From contig JAFDVL010000049.1 of the NCBI GenBank assembly GCA_018268995.1, positions 1-54,946 on the forward strand: a DNA stretch of 54,946 nt, in the 5' to 3' direction. Below the pieces are notes generated by a model, which made no database searches, had not been told where the DNA came from, and saw only the letters and a program-made list of their open reading frames with translations. The number at the start of each line of letters is the position of its first letter. The stretch's first letter is position 1. Source of the stretch: Acidobacteriota bacterium (lineage in GTDB: Bacteria > Acidobacteriota > Blastocatellia > RBC074). This document shows, in pieces, positions 13,028 to 20,802 of this stretch. The translations under genes were made by a program, and so were the position numbers.

Positions 13028-15831
13028 TGCTCTGATCCTCTCCCTTCCAAGGTGAAATAAAAAGATGTGCCTTGATTTAATTCGGATTCTGCCCAGATTT
13101 GCCCGCCGTGCCGTTGCACAATGCGGTGGACAATTGCCAGTCCGACCCCCGTGCCTTCGTAATCTTCAGCGCGATGCAGCCGCTGAAAAACATGAAAGAG
13201 TTTATGGCTATACTTCATATCAAATCCTGCTCCATTATCTTTGACAAAAAAAACGGGGACAGGTGACTCCGGCGGTGAGGCCGGTCTGTAGCCTACTTGG
13301 ATCACTGCCTGTTTGGAATTACGCGTGAACTTGAGCGCATTCGCCAGTAAATTCACATAAACCTGTTTGAGCAATGCTGGATCGGCAAAACATTCCGGCA
13401 ATTCGTCAATCAGAATTTCGACAGTGCGATTGACTCGTTCATATTCCAACTCGCTCAAAACGTCCTGCACGATGGTGTACGGCGCGATGAGTCGTTTTGT
13501 CAGGGATTGGCGATTGATGCGGGACAGATTTAAGAGGTCATCTATCAGTCGTCCCATTTGTTGAGTGTTGTGTCGGACGAGTGTTAGGTACTCAGTTGCT
13601 TCTGCGGAAAGTTCCTGCCCGTAGTCTTCAAGCAGGATGCGAGAAAACCCATCAATGGCTCGTAATGGCGCGCGTAAATCATGCGAGACTGAATAGGCAA
13701 AGGCTTCAAGTTCACGATTGGCCTTTGCTAGTTCTTCTGTTCTTTCGATAACCCGATTTTCTAACTCAATATTTAATTGCTGGATATTTTGTTCAGCACG
13801 CTTGAGGTCTTCGATGTCTGTATTGCTGCCAAACCACTTTCGGATTCGATTTTTTTCATCGAAAAGAGGAACAGCACAGGTTCTGAACCAGCGATAGGTG
13901 CCATCAACGCTGCGAATGCGAAATTGCGTATTGTAGCTGGTTCCTTGGGCTGAAGCGGTGTTCCAATGTGTAAGTGTCGGTTCCTGATCATCGGGGTGAA
14001 GCTGATTCAGCCAACCAAGCCCCAATTGCTCTCTGGCAGGAATTCCTGTGTATGTAATCCATTGCGGGCTGAGATAATCACACAGTCCGTCATGCGTACA
14101 TGTCCAGATAAATTGTGGCAGGGATTCGGCCAGTTCACGGAAACGCCGTTCGCTTTCCTGTTGCGTGGCTTCCATCCGTTTTCGTTCGCTGATGTCCTGC
14201 ACCACCGCAATGGTTCGCCACGGATTTCCATTTGCATCACAGAGCAGCGTTGACGTGACGTTGACCCAGATTGGCGATCCATCTTTGCGAATGTAGCGTT
14301 TCTCAACCGCGAAATTGGACGATTTCTCCTGGATAAATATTTCGTATCGCTGGCGATTGTCAGCCACATCATCGGGATGGGTGATTTGAAAAAAACTCAT
14401 CGCGGTCAATTCATCTGCCGTATAGCCAGTGATCTCTTCCATCTTGCGATTCACCATCAAATAACGACCCGTCCCAGCCTCACATTCCACGTTTCCAACA
14501 CCAACCCCCTCGAAAAGAACTCGAAAGTGTTCTTCGCTTTGTCGTAGTGCCGCTTCCGTCCGATTGCGTTCCGTGATGTCACGCATTATGACGGTATATA
14601 GCTTTCGCCCCTGCACTTCGATTTGTGAAATAGAAGCCTCAATCGGAAACTCCACTCCGCTTTTTCGCAACCCCCTGATCTTTCCCAGGTCTCCCATTTC
14701 GCGCGTTGTTTCTCCTGCCTGGGAAAACAAGTGAACGTGCTGATCGTGGATGGCATGAAATCGTGTGGGCATCAGGATGGAGATTGGTTTTCCCAACACT
14801 TCCTGCGCTGAGTATTCAAACATCGTTTCAGCCGAGTGGTTAAATAGAACAATGGATTGGGTTTCGTCCGCAGAGATAATGGCGTCCATTGCCGATTCGA
14901 CAATCCCGGCAAAGCGTGCTTCATTCGTGCTGACTTTCGCTTCAGCCTGCTTACGTGCCTGATCAAGACGATTGAGAGAATGGGCAGTGATCCAGAGAAT
15001 CACCACAAAGCTGAGCATGAATGCAACAACCATCATGATCGCCCCAAGCAGATTGTCAAAGTAGCCGCCTTGCTGCTCCCAGGAGCGAAGCCAGCCGATA
15101 AAAACTGGCACCAGCAAAATAAATGGGAGTAACCGCCGTGCCATCACGCCGCCCAGATTCTCGCTAATCAAAATCTTCATTGGCCCCTGATCAGATTGTG
15201 CCAGAAGTAAGCCAAAACAAAGCAGCACCATCGTCAGAGAAGAATGAATGGCTAATGTGGCAATCGCGGTCAGTTGTTGTATGGGCTGGATGTCATAAAG
15301 ATAACCGAGAAGGGCAATCAGCGGCACGATGGACGCCAGTACCGCCAGCAATTGTGAGACTGTTTTATTAATGCCCGAACCGAATTTCAGCAGGATTATG
15401 GCGCAGCTAAGAAGGAGCAATGAGACTGCACTCCCACTTGACATCCGAATCGCTTGGCTGGGGTCATCTCGTCTGGTGATGAGCCTGACCAGAAAGGCAT
15501 CAATACCAGAATTCCAATGAACGAGATATTCCAACAACGAAATCAGGCTGAGTATGCCAACTACACCTGCACAGACCAAGACACCATAAGGAATCCATTT
15601 TCTTTGCAGTATTCCTGGTTGTAAGCCGATACAAGCCAGACTCAGCAGGATGATGCTCAGGGCTGTGTTGACTTTCATTGTTGCTGCACCGGGCAGGACA
15701 TTCGTGGGGGCTTCAATCTGATATGCCCAGCCGCAGAGCACCAGAATGCCGATAAGCAGGCAAAAGACACTCATCGCAAGTGAGATATAAGTCAGGCGAG
15801 TAACTCGTACAGATACAATATCTGAATTCAT
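13024..15831 (-). CDS. Membrane PAS histidine kinase
   Basis: 935-residue sensor kinase. About eight hydrophobic segments (residues about 12-285) form an N-terminal membrane sensor of a type I cannot name. Three PAS domains follow (about 305-425, 430-555, 565-690), the middle and last with well-preserved HPDD motifs. Then come a coiled coil, the HisKA box with His717 (FAYSVSHDLRAPLRAIDGF) and the ATPase domain with VYVNLLANALKFT (N box), KDNGAGFD and GTGVGLAI. The kinase core is of the phytochrome-like Cph1 type, matching the Rcp1-like receiver that overlaps its end. It is the first gene of the phosphorelay operon. The stimulus cannot be read from the sequence. Confidence 0.95.
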   Translation of the reverse strand: MNSDIVSVRVTRLTYISLAMSVFCLLIGILVLCGWAYQIEAPTNVLPGAATMKVNTALSIILLSLACIGLQPGILQRKWIPYGVLVCAGVVGILSLISLLEYLVHWNSGIDAFLVRLITRRDDPSQAIRMSSGSAVSLLLLSCAIILLKFGSGINKTVSQLLAVLASIVPLIALLGYLYDIQPIQQLTAIATLAIHSSLTMVLLCFGLLLAQSDQGPMKILISENLGGVMARRLLPFILLVPVFIGWLRSWEQQGGYFDNLLGAIMMVVAFMLSFVVILWITAHSLNRLDQARKQAEAKVSTNEARFAGIVESAMDAIISADETQSIVLFNHSAETMFEYSAQEVLGKPISILMPTRFHAIHDQHVHLFSQAGETTREMGDLGKIRGLRKSGVEFPIEASISQIEVQGRKLYTVIMRDITERNRTEAALRQSEEHFRVLFEGVGVGNVECEAGTGRYLMVNRKMEEITGYTADELTAMSFFQITHPDDVADNRQRYEIFIQEKSSNFAVEKRYIRKDGSPIWVNVTSTLLCDANGNPWRTIAVVQDISERKRMEATQQESERRFRELAESLPQFIWTCTHDGLCDYLSPQWITYTGIPAREQLGLGWLNQLHPDDQEPTLTHWNTASAQGTSYNTQFRIRSVDGTYRWFRTCAVPLFDEKNRIRKWFGSNTDIEDLKRAEQNIQQLNIELENRVIERTEELAKANRELEAFAYSVSHDLRAPLRAIDGFSRILLEDYGQELSAEATEYLTLVRHNTQQMGRLIDDLLNLSRINRQSLTKRLIAPYTIVQDVLSELEYERVNRTVEILIDELPECFADPALLKQVYVNLLANALKFTRNSKQAVIQVGYRPASPPESPVPVFFVKDNGAGFDMKYSHKLFHVFQRLHRAEDYEGTGVGLAIVHRIVQRHGGQIWAESELNQGTSFYFTLEGRGSEQ

Positions 15832-16122
15832 CGCACACCTATAACTGGCAACTTGAACTCACACTAGGTTTGCTAACATTAGGGACAATTTATAGCTAGT
15901 TATGAATTTATTTTGAATGGCGATGGGCAAGGGAGATTGGATTTGCCTGCATTCTTCTTCGCTTAAAGTCTTCCTGTTTGAAGTTCTTGACTCTAAGTAG
16001 CTGTTTATTATTACCAAACTAACTATCGTACCGCGCCAATTATACCTGCTTCCACTCGTTTGTCTATTTAAGTCTGAAGCACTGAAATAGTATTCGGGAA
16101 TTCACTTTTGGCTTTTTGCACA

Positions 16123-16827
16123 TCAAGCTTTTGTCGCCTTACCTACATCATCAGCGGAGTCATTTAACTTCTCAAAACTTCTGGCTGCCTCACGAGATTT
16201 CGCTAAATTGTACTGCTCTACTTCAACCGGATGCCGTTTCTTATACTCTGGCCAGAGCATGGAAATCTGCATGCGAAAGATCACTAATTGTCGGCTTACA
16301 CCAAAATGCTGGGCGATCTGAAAAGTTGTTTTGCCAATGGCAATGAATCGGTGCAGCGCCGCATAGGGAACTAATGCTGCTGCCCCAACTGCATATGCTT
16401 CTTCCTCGTCAGAATCATCATAGTCGCGCGCGACAATTTTTCCCTGATCGTTCGTTTTTGTTATTTCCAGCTTGTTGGCTTTGTGGCCAAGGAAGACGTG
16501 GCAGACTTCTTCCATTAAGGTGGCGTGATGACGTTGGTGACCATGCTTGGGATTCAGAATAACTAATTGGCGACCATTTGGGAGGGGGCGTGTAAACGTG
16601 CCGCCTGACCAATCTTTCGCTCCGTCTCCCAGCAAATGCGCTCGCGCCTGTTCAGATAGGCCTTCGATCTGATTAAAGTCTACGACCAGTAACCCCGCAT
16701 ATGGAGCGAGTGCAAACGGATCAAGGGGGTCATCTTCACGCTTCAGGCCTGCGAAGGAGCGGATTTTTCGTGCCTCTTGTTCGTACTTCCTGCCTTTGGC
16801 GGTCGGCGGTAAGAGAGCTTTGCTCAT
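16123..16827 (-). CDS. ImmA/IrrE-family protein with altered zinc motif
   Basis: 234 residues. The C-terminal half resembles the ImmA/IrrE (DUF955) metallo-endopeptidase family: a metal-motif helix TLMEEVCHVFLGH (103-115), later Glu-rich residues (DSDEEEAYAVGAAALVPYAAL), and the family's helix-turn-helix-like tail around IAQHFGVSRQLVIFRM. In the classic motif HExxH, the first position here is Glu106, giving EEVCH. It may therefore be catalytically weak or dead, or belong to a subfamily with different ligands. Typical ImmA proteins cut repressors of mobile elements, but no XRE repressor gene is next to it. A GNAT and an HNH gene lie upstream on the same strand. Confidence 0.75.
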   Translation of the reverse strand: MSKALLPPTAKGRKYEQEARKIRSFAGLKREDDPLDPFALAPYAGLLVVDFNQIEGLSEQARAHLLGDGAKDWSGGTFTRPLPNGRQLVILNPKHGHQRHHATLMEEVCHVFLGHKANKLEITKTNDQGKIVARDYDDSDEEEAYAVGAAALVPYAALHRFIAIGKTTFQIAQHFGVSRQLVIFRMQISMLWPEYKKRHPVEVEQYNLAKSREAARSFEKLNDSADDVGKATKA

Positions 16828-16875
16828 AAGAACATTATAATTGGCGAGATGAAATTAATGAATCGCGACGCCGCT

Positions 16876-17397
16876 TTACTCACGAACCAGCGCAAATAAA
16901 ATAACATCAATCGTTTGACCGTCCTTGGTGGCAGCCTTGCGCAATACTCCCTCACGACTGAATCCAGCTTTTTCCAATACCCGCATTGATCCGACATTCC
17001 ATTCAAACACTCCAGCCCAGATGCGGCATAAATCAAAATTCGTGAAGGCGTAATCGGTTAATCCGCGAACAGCTTCAGTAATGATTCCTCTTCCCCAAAA
17101 TTGTTCGCTGAGCCAATATCCTATTTCTGCCGAACGACGATCAATGTCGTGGCCTGGAATCAACCCAATGCCACCCACCGCTTCTCCTGCGACCTCAATA
17201 GCATAATTTAGTTCCTGCGAGTTTTCATTTTCCTCCACGTATTGAATCCATTCCCGCGCGGCTTCAAGCGTATATGGATGTGGAAAACGGTCTCGTACAT
17301 TGCGCCAGATGTTGCGATTATTTGCGTGACGAGCCAATGAGCCGACATCCTCAGCGTGCCAGGGACGCAAAACACATTGAGACAATTCCAGATGCAT
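16876..17397 (-). CDS. GNAT N-acetyltransferase, RimJ/RimL type
   Basis: 173 residues covering one GNAT domain. The acetyl-CoA loop is QFWGRGI (99-105) after EIGYWLSE. The motif B end, NVGSMRVLEKAGFSREGVLR, is typical of RimJ/RimL enzymes that acetylate protein N-termini or small amines. Substrate unknown. It starts 21 nt after the HNH endonuclease gene on the same strand, so the two may be co-transcribed. Length is normal for the family and no key part is missing. Confidence 0.9.
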   Translation of the reverse strand: MHLELSQCVLRPWHAEDVGSLARHANNRNIWRNVRDRFPHPYTLEAAREWIQYVEENENSQELNYAIEVAGEAVGGIGLIPGHDIDRRSAEIGYWLSEQFWGRGIITEAVRGLTDYAFTNFDLCRIWAGVFEWNVGSMRVLEKAGFSREGVLRKAATKDGQTIDVILFALVRE

Positions 17398-17418
17398 GGC
17401 GACTGAAGGCCTGAAGGG

Positions 17419-17934
17419 TTAATAAAACAGATACTTGCGCCAGGCTTCATCGCTGCGGCCTAAATACCGCATGATTTGTCGGTTGACATGCAGGCTGAAA
17501 GCTTGGGGGCGTTTGATTAGCCGCATATGAGCCTCTTCCGGCGTGGCATTCCCTTTGCGATTATTGCAGCGTTTACAACAAGCGACCAAATTATCCCAAT
17601 TTGAATGCCCTCCACGCGAGCGTGGCATGACGTGATCTAAGGTTAGCTCAGCGGGGGTAAAGATATGCCCGCAATACTGACAGGTATTGTGATCGCGGAG
17701 CAAAATGTTTTTGCGCGACAGGCTTTTGCGCTCAAACGGAATATGTACATATTCAAGTAAGCGGATGACAGAGGGCGCTGGAAAGGCTCGACGAGCAGTT
17801 CGTAGATCATGAAAGCTTCGTTCTTCCGTGCGCGCAATTCCTTTCAAAACCAACACGATGGCACGACGAACTGTACAAACATTAACCGGCTCATAAGTGG
17901 AGTTGAGAACCAAAACCCGACCATTCATAGGCAA
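17419..17934 (-). CDS. HNH endonuclease-family protein
   Basis: 171 residues. The HNH zinc/metal fold has Cys85-x2-Cys88 (CQYCG), Asp100-His101 followed by PRSRGG, Asn115 and Cys120-x2-Cys123-Asn124, then KG. The N-terminus (VLVLNSTYEPVNVCTVRRAI) matches a common stand-alone HNH group whose cellular role is poorly known. No restriction or phage genes lie nearby, so a housekeeping nuclease is as likely as a mobile one. The 357-nt region in front of it is the probable promoter region. Confidence 0.88.
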   Translation of the reverse strand: MPMNGRVLVLNSTYEPVNVCTVRRAIVLVLKGIARTEERSFHDLRTARRAFPAPSVIRLLEYVHIPFERKSLSRKNILLRDHNTCQYCGHIFTPAELTLDHVMPRSRGGHSNWDNLVACCKRCNNRKGNATPEEAHMRLIKRPQAFSLHVNRQIMRYLGRSDEAWRKYLFY

Positions 17935-18291
17935 TCCTTTCTACCCGTGTGAGGTTCACATGCAGAAGTTAACAAATCTTCCCACACGCACAGGCTTTTT
18001 GATTGGTTGAACTTAAATGATGTAAGGGGAAAAACTTGGAAGGAATGAAAGAAAGTTGTGAAGGACAGTTTTACACGCAACACTGTGACACGCCTATGAA
18101 AGCCAAGCGCGTCAACCTGATCACTGCATGGGTTAGCCGCGAAAAGTCGTATTAGGAAAACTGCACCTCAGAGAAATCTGAAATTAATACTTAAAATTTT
18201 GAAGCTGAATTGTAACACCTGTTCCATTTCTACCAAAGAACTTTCTCAAAATGTTGTGAGGCTGAATACTGCGAACCCCTCTGTATTGTGG
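17935..18291. other. Intergenic region between HNH and MreB-like genes
   Basis: 357 nt between two - strand genes, expected to hold the HNH-gene promoter and the end of the mreB-like transcript. A 36-codon + strand frame (18045-18155) has AAGGA touching its ATG, too close to be a good ribosome site, and I do not call it a gene. No clear terminator hairpin with a T-run was seen. Confidence 0.5.
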
Positions 18292-19314
18292 TTATTTGAT
18301 AATCGCTCGTCGCAGCAATGTTTGATTTTCAAACAAAACCCCTAGCCCCCGAACTACTGCACGGGCCGGGCTTTCGGCTAATTGAACTGCTAATTCGCTC
18401 TCCTTCGACAGTCGTTCATCGAACCCGGAAAGCAGTGCGCCACCTCCTGCGAGCACCAAGCCACGATCATAAATATCGCCGGAGGCTTCAGGTGGTAAGG
18501 CTTCCAATGAATCTTCGATAGCTTTAATGATGCGCGCGACAATGGGTTCAATAGCTTCGTAGATTTCAATGCTATTAATGATCGCCATTTCAGGGCTGCC
18601 CGTAACGGTGCTGCGACCTTTGACGTTGGTTGTTTGCTCTGCATCCAATTGCACTGCACAGCCCAGTTCAATTTTTACGCGCTCCGCCGTACGTGGCCCA
18701 ACCAGCAAGCCGTGGTTGTACTTGATCATGTTTGTGATGGCCAGATCCAAATCATTCCCCCCCACGCGAATTGTGCGCGAGAAGATAACGTGATTGTGGA
18801 TGACCGCTGCGACCGTGGTTGTCCCTGCGCCAACGTCCACAACTAACGAAGCACGTTGATCTTCAGGATCGAATCCCGCCCCCAGCGTGACCGCCAAACC
18901 TTTGTTGATGAAATTGATATTGTTGACACCTGCTTCGCGTGCAGCATACTGCAAGGCGTAGTGTTCGATATCTGATGCGTCCGATTGCACGGCAAGCAAG
19001 ACGCGCCGGGAAAAATGCGAACGTCCATCACGAGCTTTGCGAATATAGCTTTCCAACAATTTTCCCGCGAGGTACGAATCTGCAACGACACCATCCTGCA
19101 ATGGGCTGACGATTTGGGTGTCTTCTGAGGCACGCCCCTCTAACTCCAGTGCTTCCATTCCAACTGCGACTACCTCGCGACTCGGCTTATCGTAAGCTAG
19201 CAATGAAGGCTCGTTGACAACGATGCCGCGCCCGCGTGCAAACACACGCGTTCGTGAGGTGCCAAGATCAACCCCTATGTCATCGGTCACCAAACTTCGC
19301 CAGGAAAGTTTCAT
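18292..19314 (-). CDS. mreB: MreB-like actin homologue
   Basis: 340-residue bacterial actin. Phosphate-1 loop IGVDLGTSRTRVFARGRGIV (from residue 13), the phosphate-2 region VVDVGAGTTTVA, and the adenosine loop LVLAGGGALL are present. MreB filaments under the inner membrane guide lateral wall synthesis in rod-shaped cells. The start MKLSWRSLVTDDIGVDLGTS could form a short amphipathic membrane-binding helix. mreC, mreD, rodA and pbp2 are not beside it, so it may be a second, stand-alone paralogue. CAAAGGT precedes the ATG on the - strand. The family call is strong; the gene symbol denotes the family. Confidence 0.9.
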   Translation of the reverse strand: MKLSWRSLVTDDIGVDLGTSRTRVFARGRGIVVNEPSLLAYDKPSREVVAVGMEALELEGRASEDTQIVSPLQDGVVADSYLAGKLLESYIRKARDGRSHFSRRVLLAVQSDASDIEHYALQYAAREAGVNNINFINKGLAVTLGAGFDPEDQRASLVVDVGAGTTTVAAVIHNHVIFSRTIRVGGNDLDLAITNMIKYNHGLLVGPRTAERVKIELGCAVQLDAEQTTNVKGRSTVTGSPEMAIINSIEIYEAIEPIVARIIKAIEDSLEALPPEASGDIYDRGLVLAGGGALLSGFDERLSKESELAVQLAESPARAVVRGLGVLFENQTLLRRAIIK

Positions 19315-19541
19315 TATGTTTACCTTTGTAATTGGTTAATTAATAAGTGTTTGCAGCAAGGCTATTATTTCAATGGATTAAAATCACTATCAATCATTCA
19401 TTTAATAGATCAGGGTGCGCGGGTGGCTCTATCGAACTTTGACACTGGCATGTTAATCAGCGGAGAGGTCAGATAGCAAGCGGTTTTCTGAAAAAAGAAA
19501 TGCTCGGCAAATTTTTGAGGTGGTATGGTTTCAGGCGCAAG

Positions 19542-20312
19542 TTAGCCAAAGACTGTCATTGCACGGGCAACGGTTAGCACCTGAACTTTTCTGGCCCCGC
19601 TGTCCAACAAGATTGTTGCGATTTCATGGGCAGTTGAACCTGTCGTCATAACATCATCCACAAGCAGGATTGAGCGTTCTGCAATGAGTCGCGGGGCCGC
19701 AATGGTAAATGCTCCGGCGAGCGATTTCATGCGTTGTTCAATATTCATTCCTGCGCGATGCCGTTCGGTTTCTTGTTGTCGCTGTAAAGCTGTTTTAGCG
19801 ATGGGCAATTGCACCTGCCTGGCCAGCACCTGCGCAATCAATTCTGCCTGATTATAGCCGCGTTCTCTGAGTCGTGATGGGTGTAGTGGGACAGGTACGA
19901 TTAACTCGATTTTGTCTGTTTCAGGTAATTGCCAGAATGTAGCGAGGATCAGTTTTTGCAAATGCTCCGGGATGTTCGGCTGGCGCTTCAAGGCTAAAAC
20001 AGCTTCGCGCAGAGACCCTTTATAAATCCCGCAAGCGCGAGCATCTGTAAATGCGAAGCTCTCACATTTTCCACAAGATCGAGCCTGTGGCTTTAAATGT
20101 AGTCGTGGTAAAGACGCATCGCATTTTTCACAGTGATCAAAATTCAGGCGAGCATTTTCATTTTCGAGCCAGCAATGGCGACAGGTGATGCCGTCATCCA
20201 GCGAGTCAATGGAAGCCTCACAAACACGACACAAGGTAGGATAAACCAGCGCGGTGGCGCTATCTTGAAGCAACGGAAAGAGCCATTTTTTCGCCGAAAA
20301 TACCAGCTTCAT
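19542..20312 (-). CDS. comF: ComF-family phosphoribosyltransferase-like protein
   Basis: 256 residues. Four CxxC pairs (Cys28/31, 44/47, 61/64, 80/83) form the N-terminal zinc region of ComF/GntX proteins. The C-terminal half is a PRTase-type fold with the conserved PVPLHPSRLRERGYNQAELI and the PRPP loop LLVDDVMTTGST. In competent bacteria ComF helps single-stranded DNA enter the cytoplasm; the enzymatic activity is not established. It starts 7 nt after the end of the B12-binding subunit gene, so it is probably transcribed with it, though no functional link is known. Confidence 0.93.
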   Translation of the reverse strand: MKLVFSAKKWLFPLLQDSATALVYPTLCRVCEASIDSLDDGITCRHCWLENENARLNFDHCEKCDASLPRLHLKPQARSCGKCESFAFTDARACGIYKGSLREAVLALKRQPNIPEHLQKLILATFWQLPETDKIELIVPVPLHPSRLRERGYNQAELIAQVLARQVQLPIAKTALQRQQETERHRAGMNIEQRMKSLAGAFTIAAPRLIAERSILLVDDVMTTGSTAHEIATILLDSGARKVQVLTVARAMTVFG

Positions 20313-20319
20313 GTGCGGT

Positions 20320-20724
20320 TTATTCGCGTGGTTTGACGTTGGTCTGGATGAATTCGATGATGTCTTCTGTGGAAGCGCCGGGCAAAAAGATTTCAGTTAC
20401 ACCCTGCGCTTTCAGTTTTGGAATATCGTCCTCTGGAATAATGCCGCCACCAAAGAGCAACACGTCATCCAGTCCGCGTTCCTGCATTAGCTGTGCTACG
20501 CGCGGGAAAATGGTCATATGCGCGCCCGATAAAATTGACAGGCCAACGATTTGCACATCTTCCTGCACCGCCGCATTCACGATCATTTCCGGGGTTTGAC
20601 GCAGGCCGGTGTAAATCACCTCCATGCCTGCGTCACGCAATGCACGTGCAATGACTTTGACGCCGCGATCATGACCATCCAGGCCCGGCTTGGCTAATAA
20701 AACTCTGATTTTGGGTGATGTCAT
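20320..20724 (-). CDS. Methylmalonyl-CoA mutase, B12-binding subunit
   Basis: 134-residue cobalamin-binding subunit. It has the DxHxxG signature at 16-21 (DGHDRG, with His18 as lower cobalt ligand), the SxL segment (GLSILSGAH) and GGG (FGGGIIPEDD). It pairs with the catalytic large subunit at 24166-25854 to isomerise (R)-methylmalonyl-CoA and succinyl-CoA. The start at 20724 (MTSPKIRVLL) is where homologues begin; upstream in-frame codons run into a hairpin repeat. The two subunits are split and separated by an M16 peptidase pair. Confidence 0.93.
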   Translation of the reverse strand: MTSPKIRVLLAKPGLDGHDRGVKVIARALRDAGMEVIYTGLRQTPEMIVNAAVQEDVQIVGLSILSGAHMTIFPRVAQLMQERGLDDVLLFGGGIIPEDDIPKLKAQGVTEIFLPGASTEDIIEFIQTNVKPRE

Positions 20725-20731
20725 AAATTTA

Positions 20732-20793
20732 AGATGCTGGAGGCCAGATGCTGAATCTGAAAGTTTGTCGAACTTCAGCATCCAGCATCTGGC
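20732..20793. repeat. Inverted repeat built from GATGCTG-like units
   Basis: GCCAGATGCTG (about 20743-20753) pairs with CAGCATCTGGC (20783-20793). Further copies of GATGCTG(G/A) let the outer AGATGCTGG (20732-20740) pair with CCAGCATCT instead, so two alternative foldings exist. It sits between the M16 gene stop (20803) and the B12-subunit start. It is one of several intergenic hairpins in this window. Confidence 0.75.
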
Positions 20794-20802
20794 ACCCACT
20801 TT

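Noticed and set aside
18045..18155. 36-codon frame in the region before the HNH gene
   Set aside because: AAGGA touches the ATG with no spacing, and no other support.
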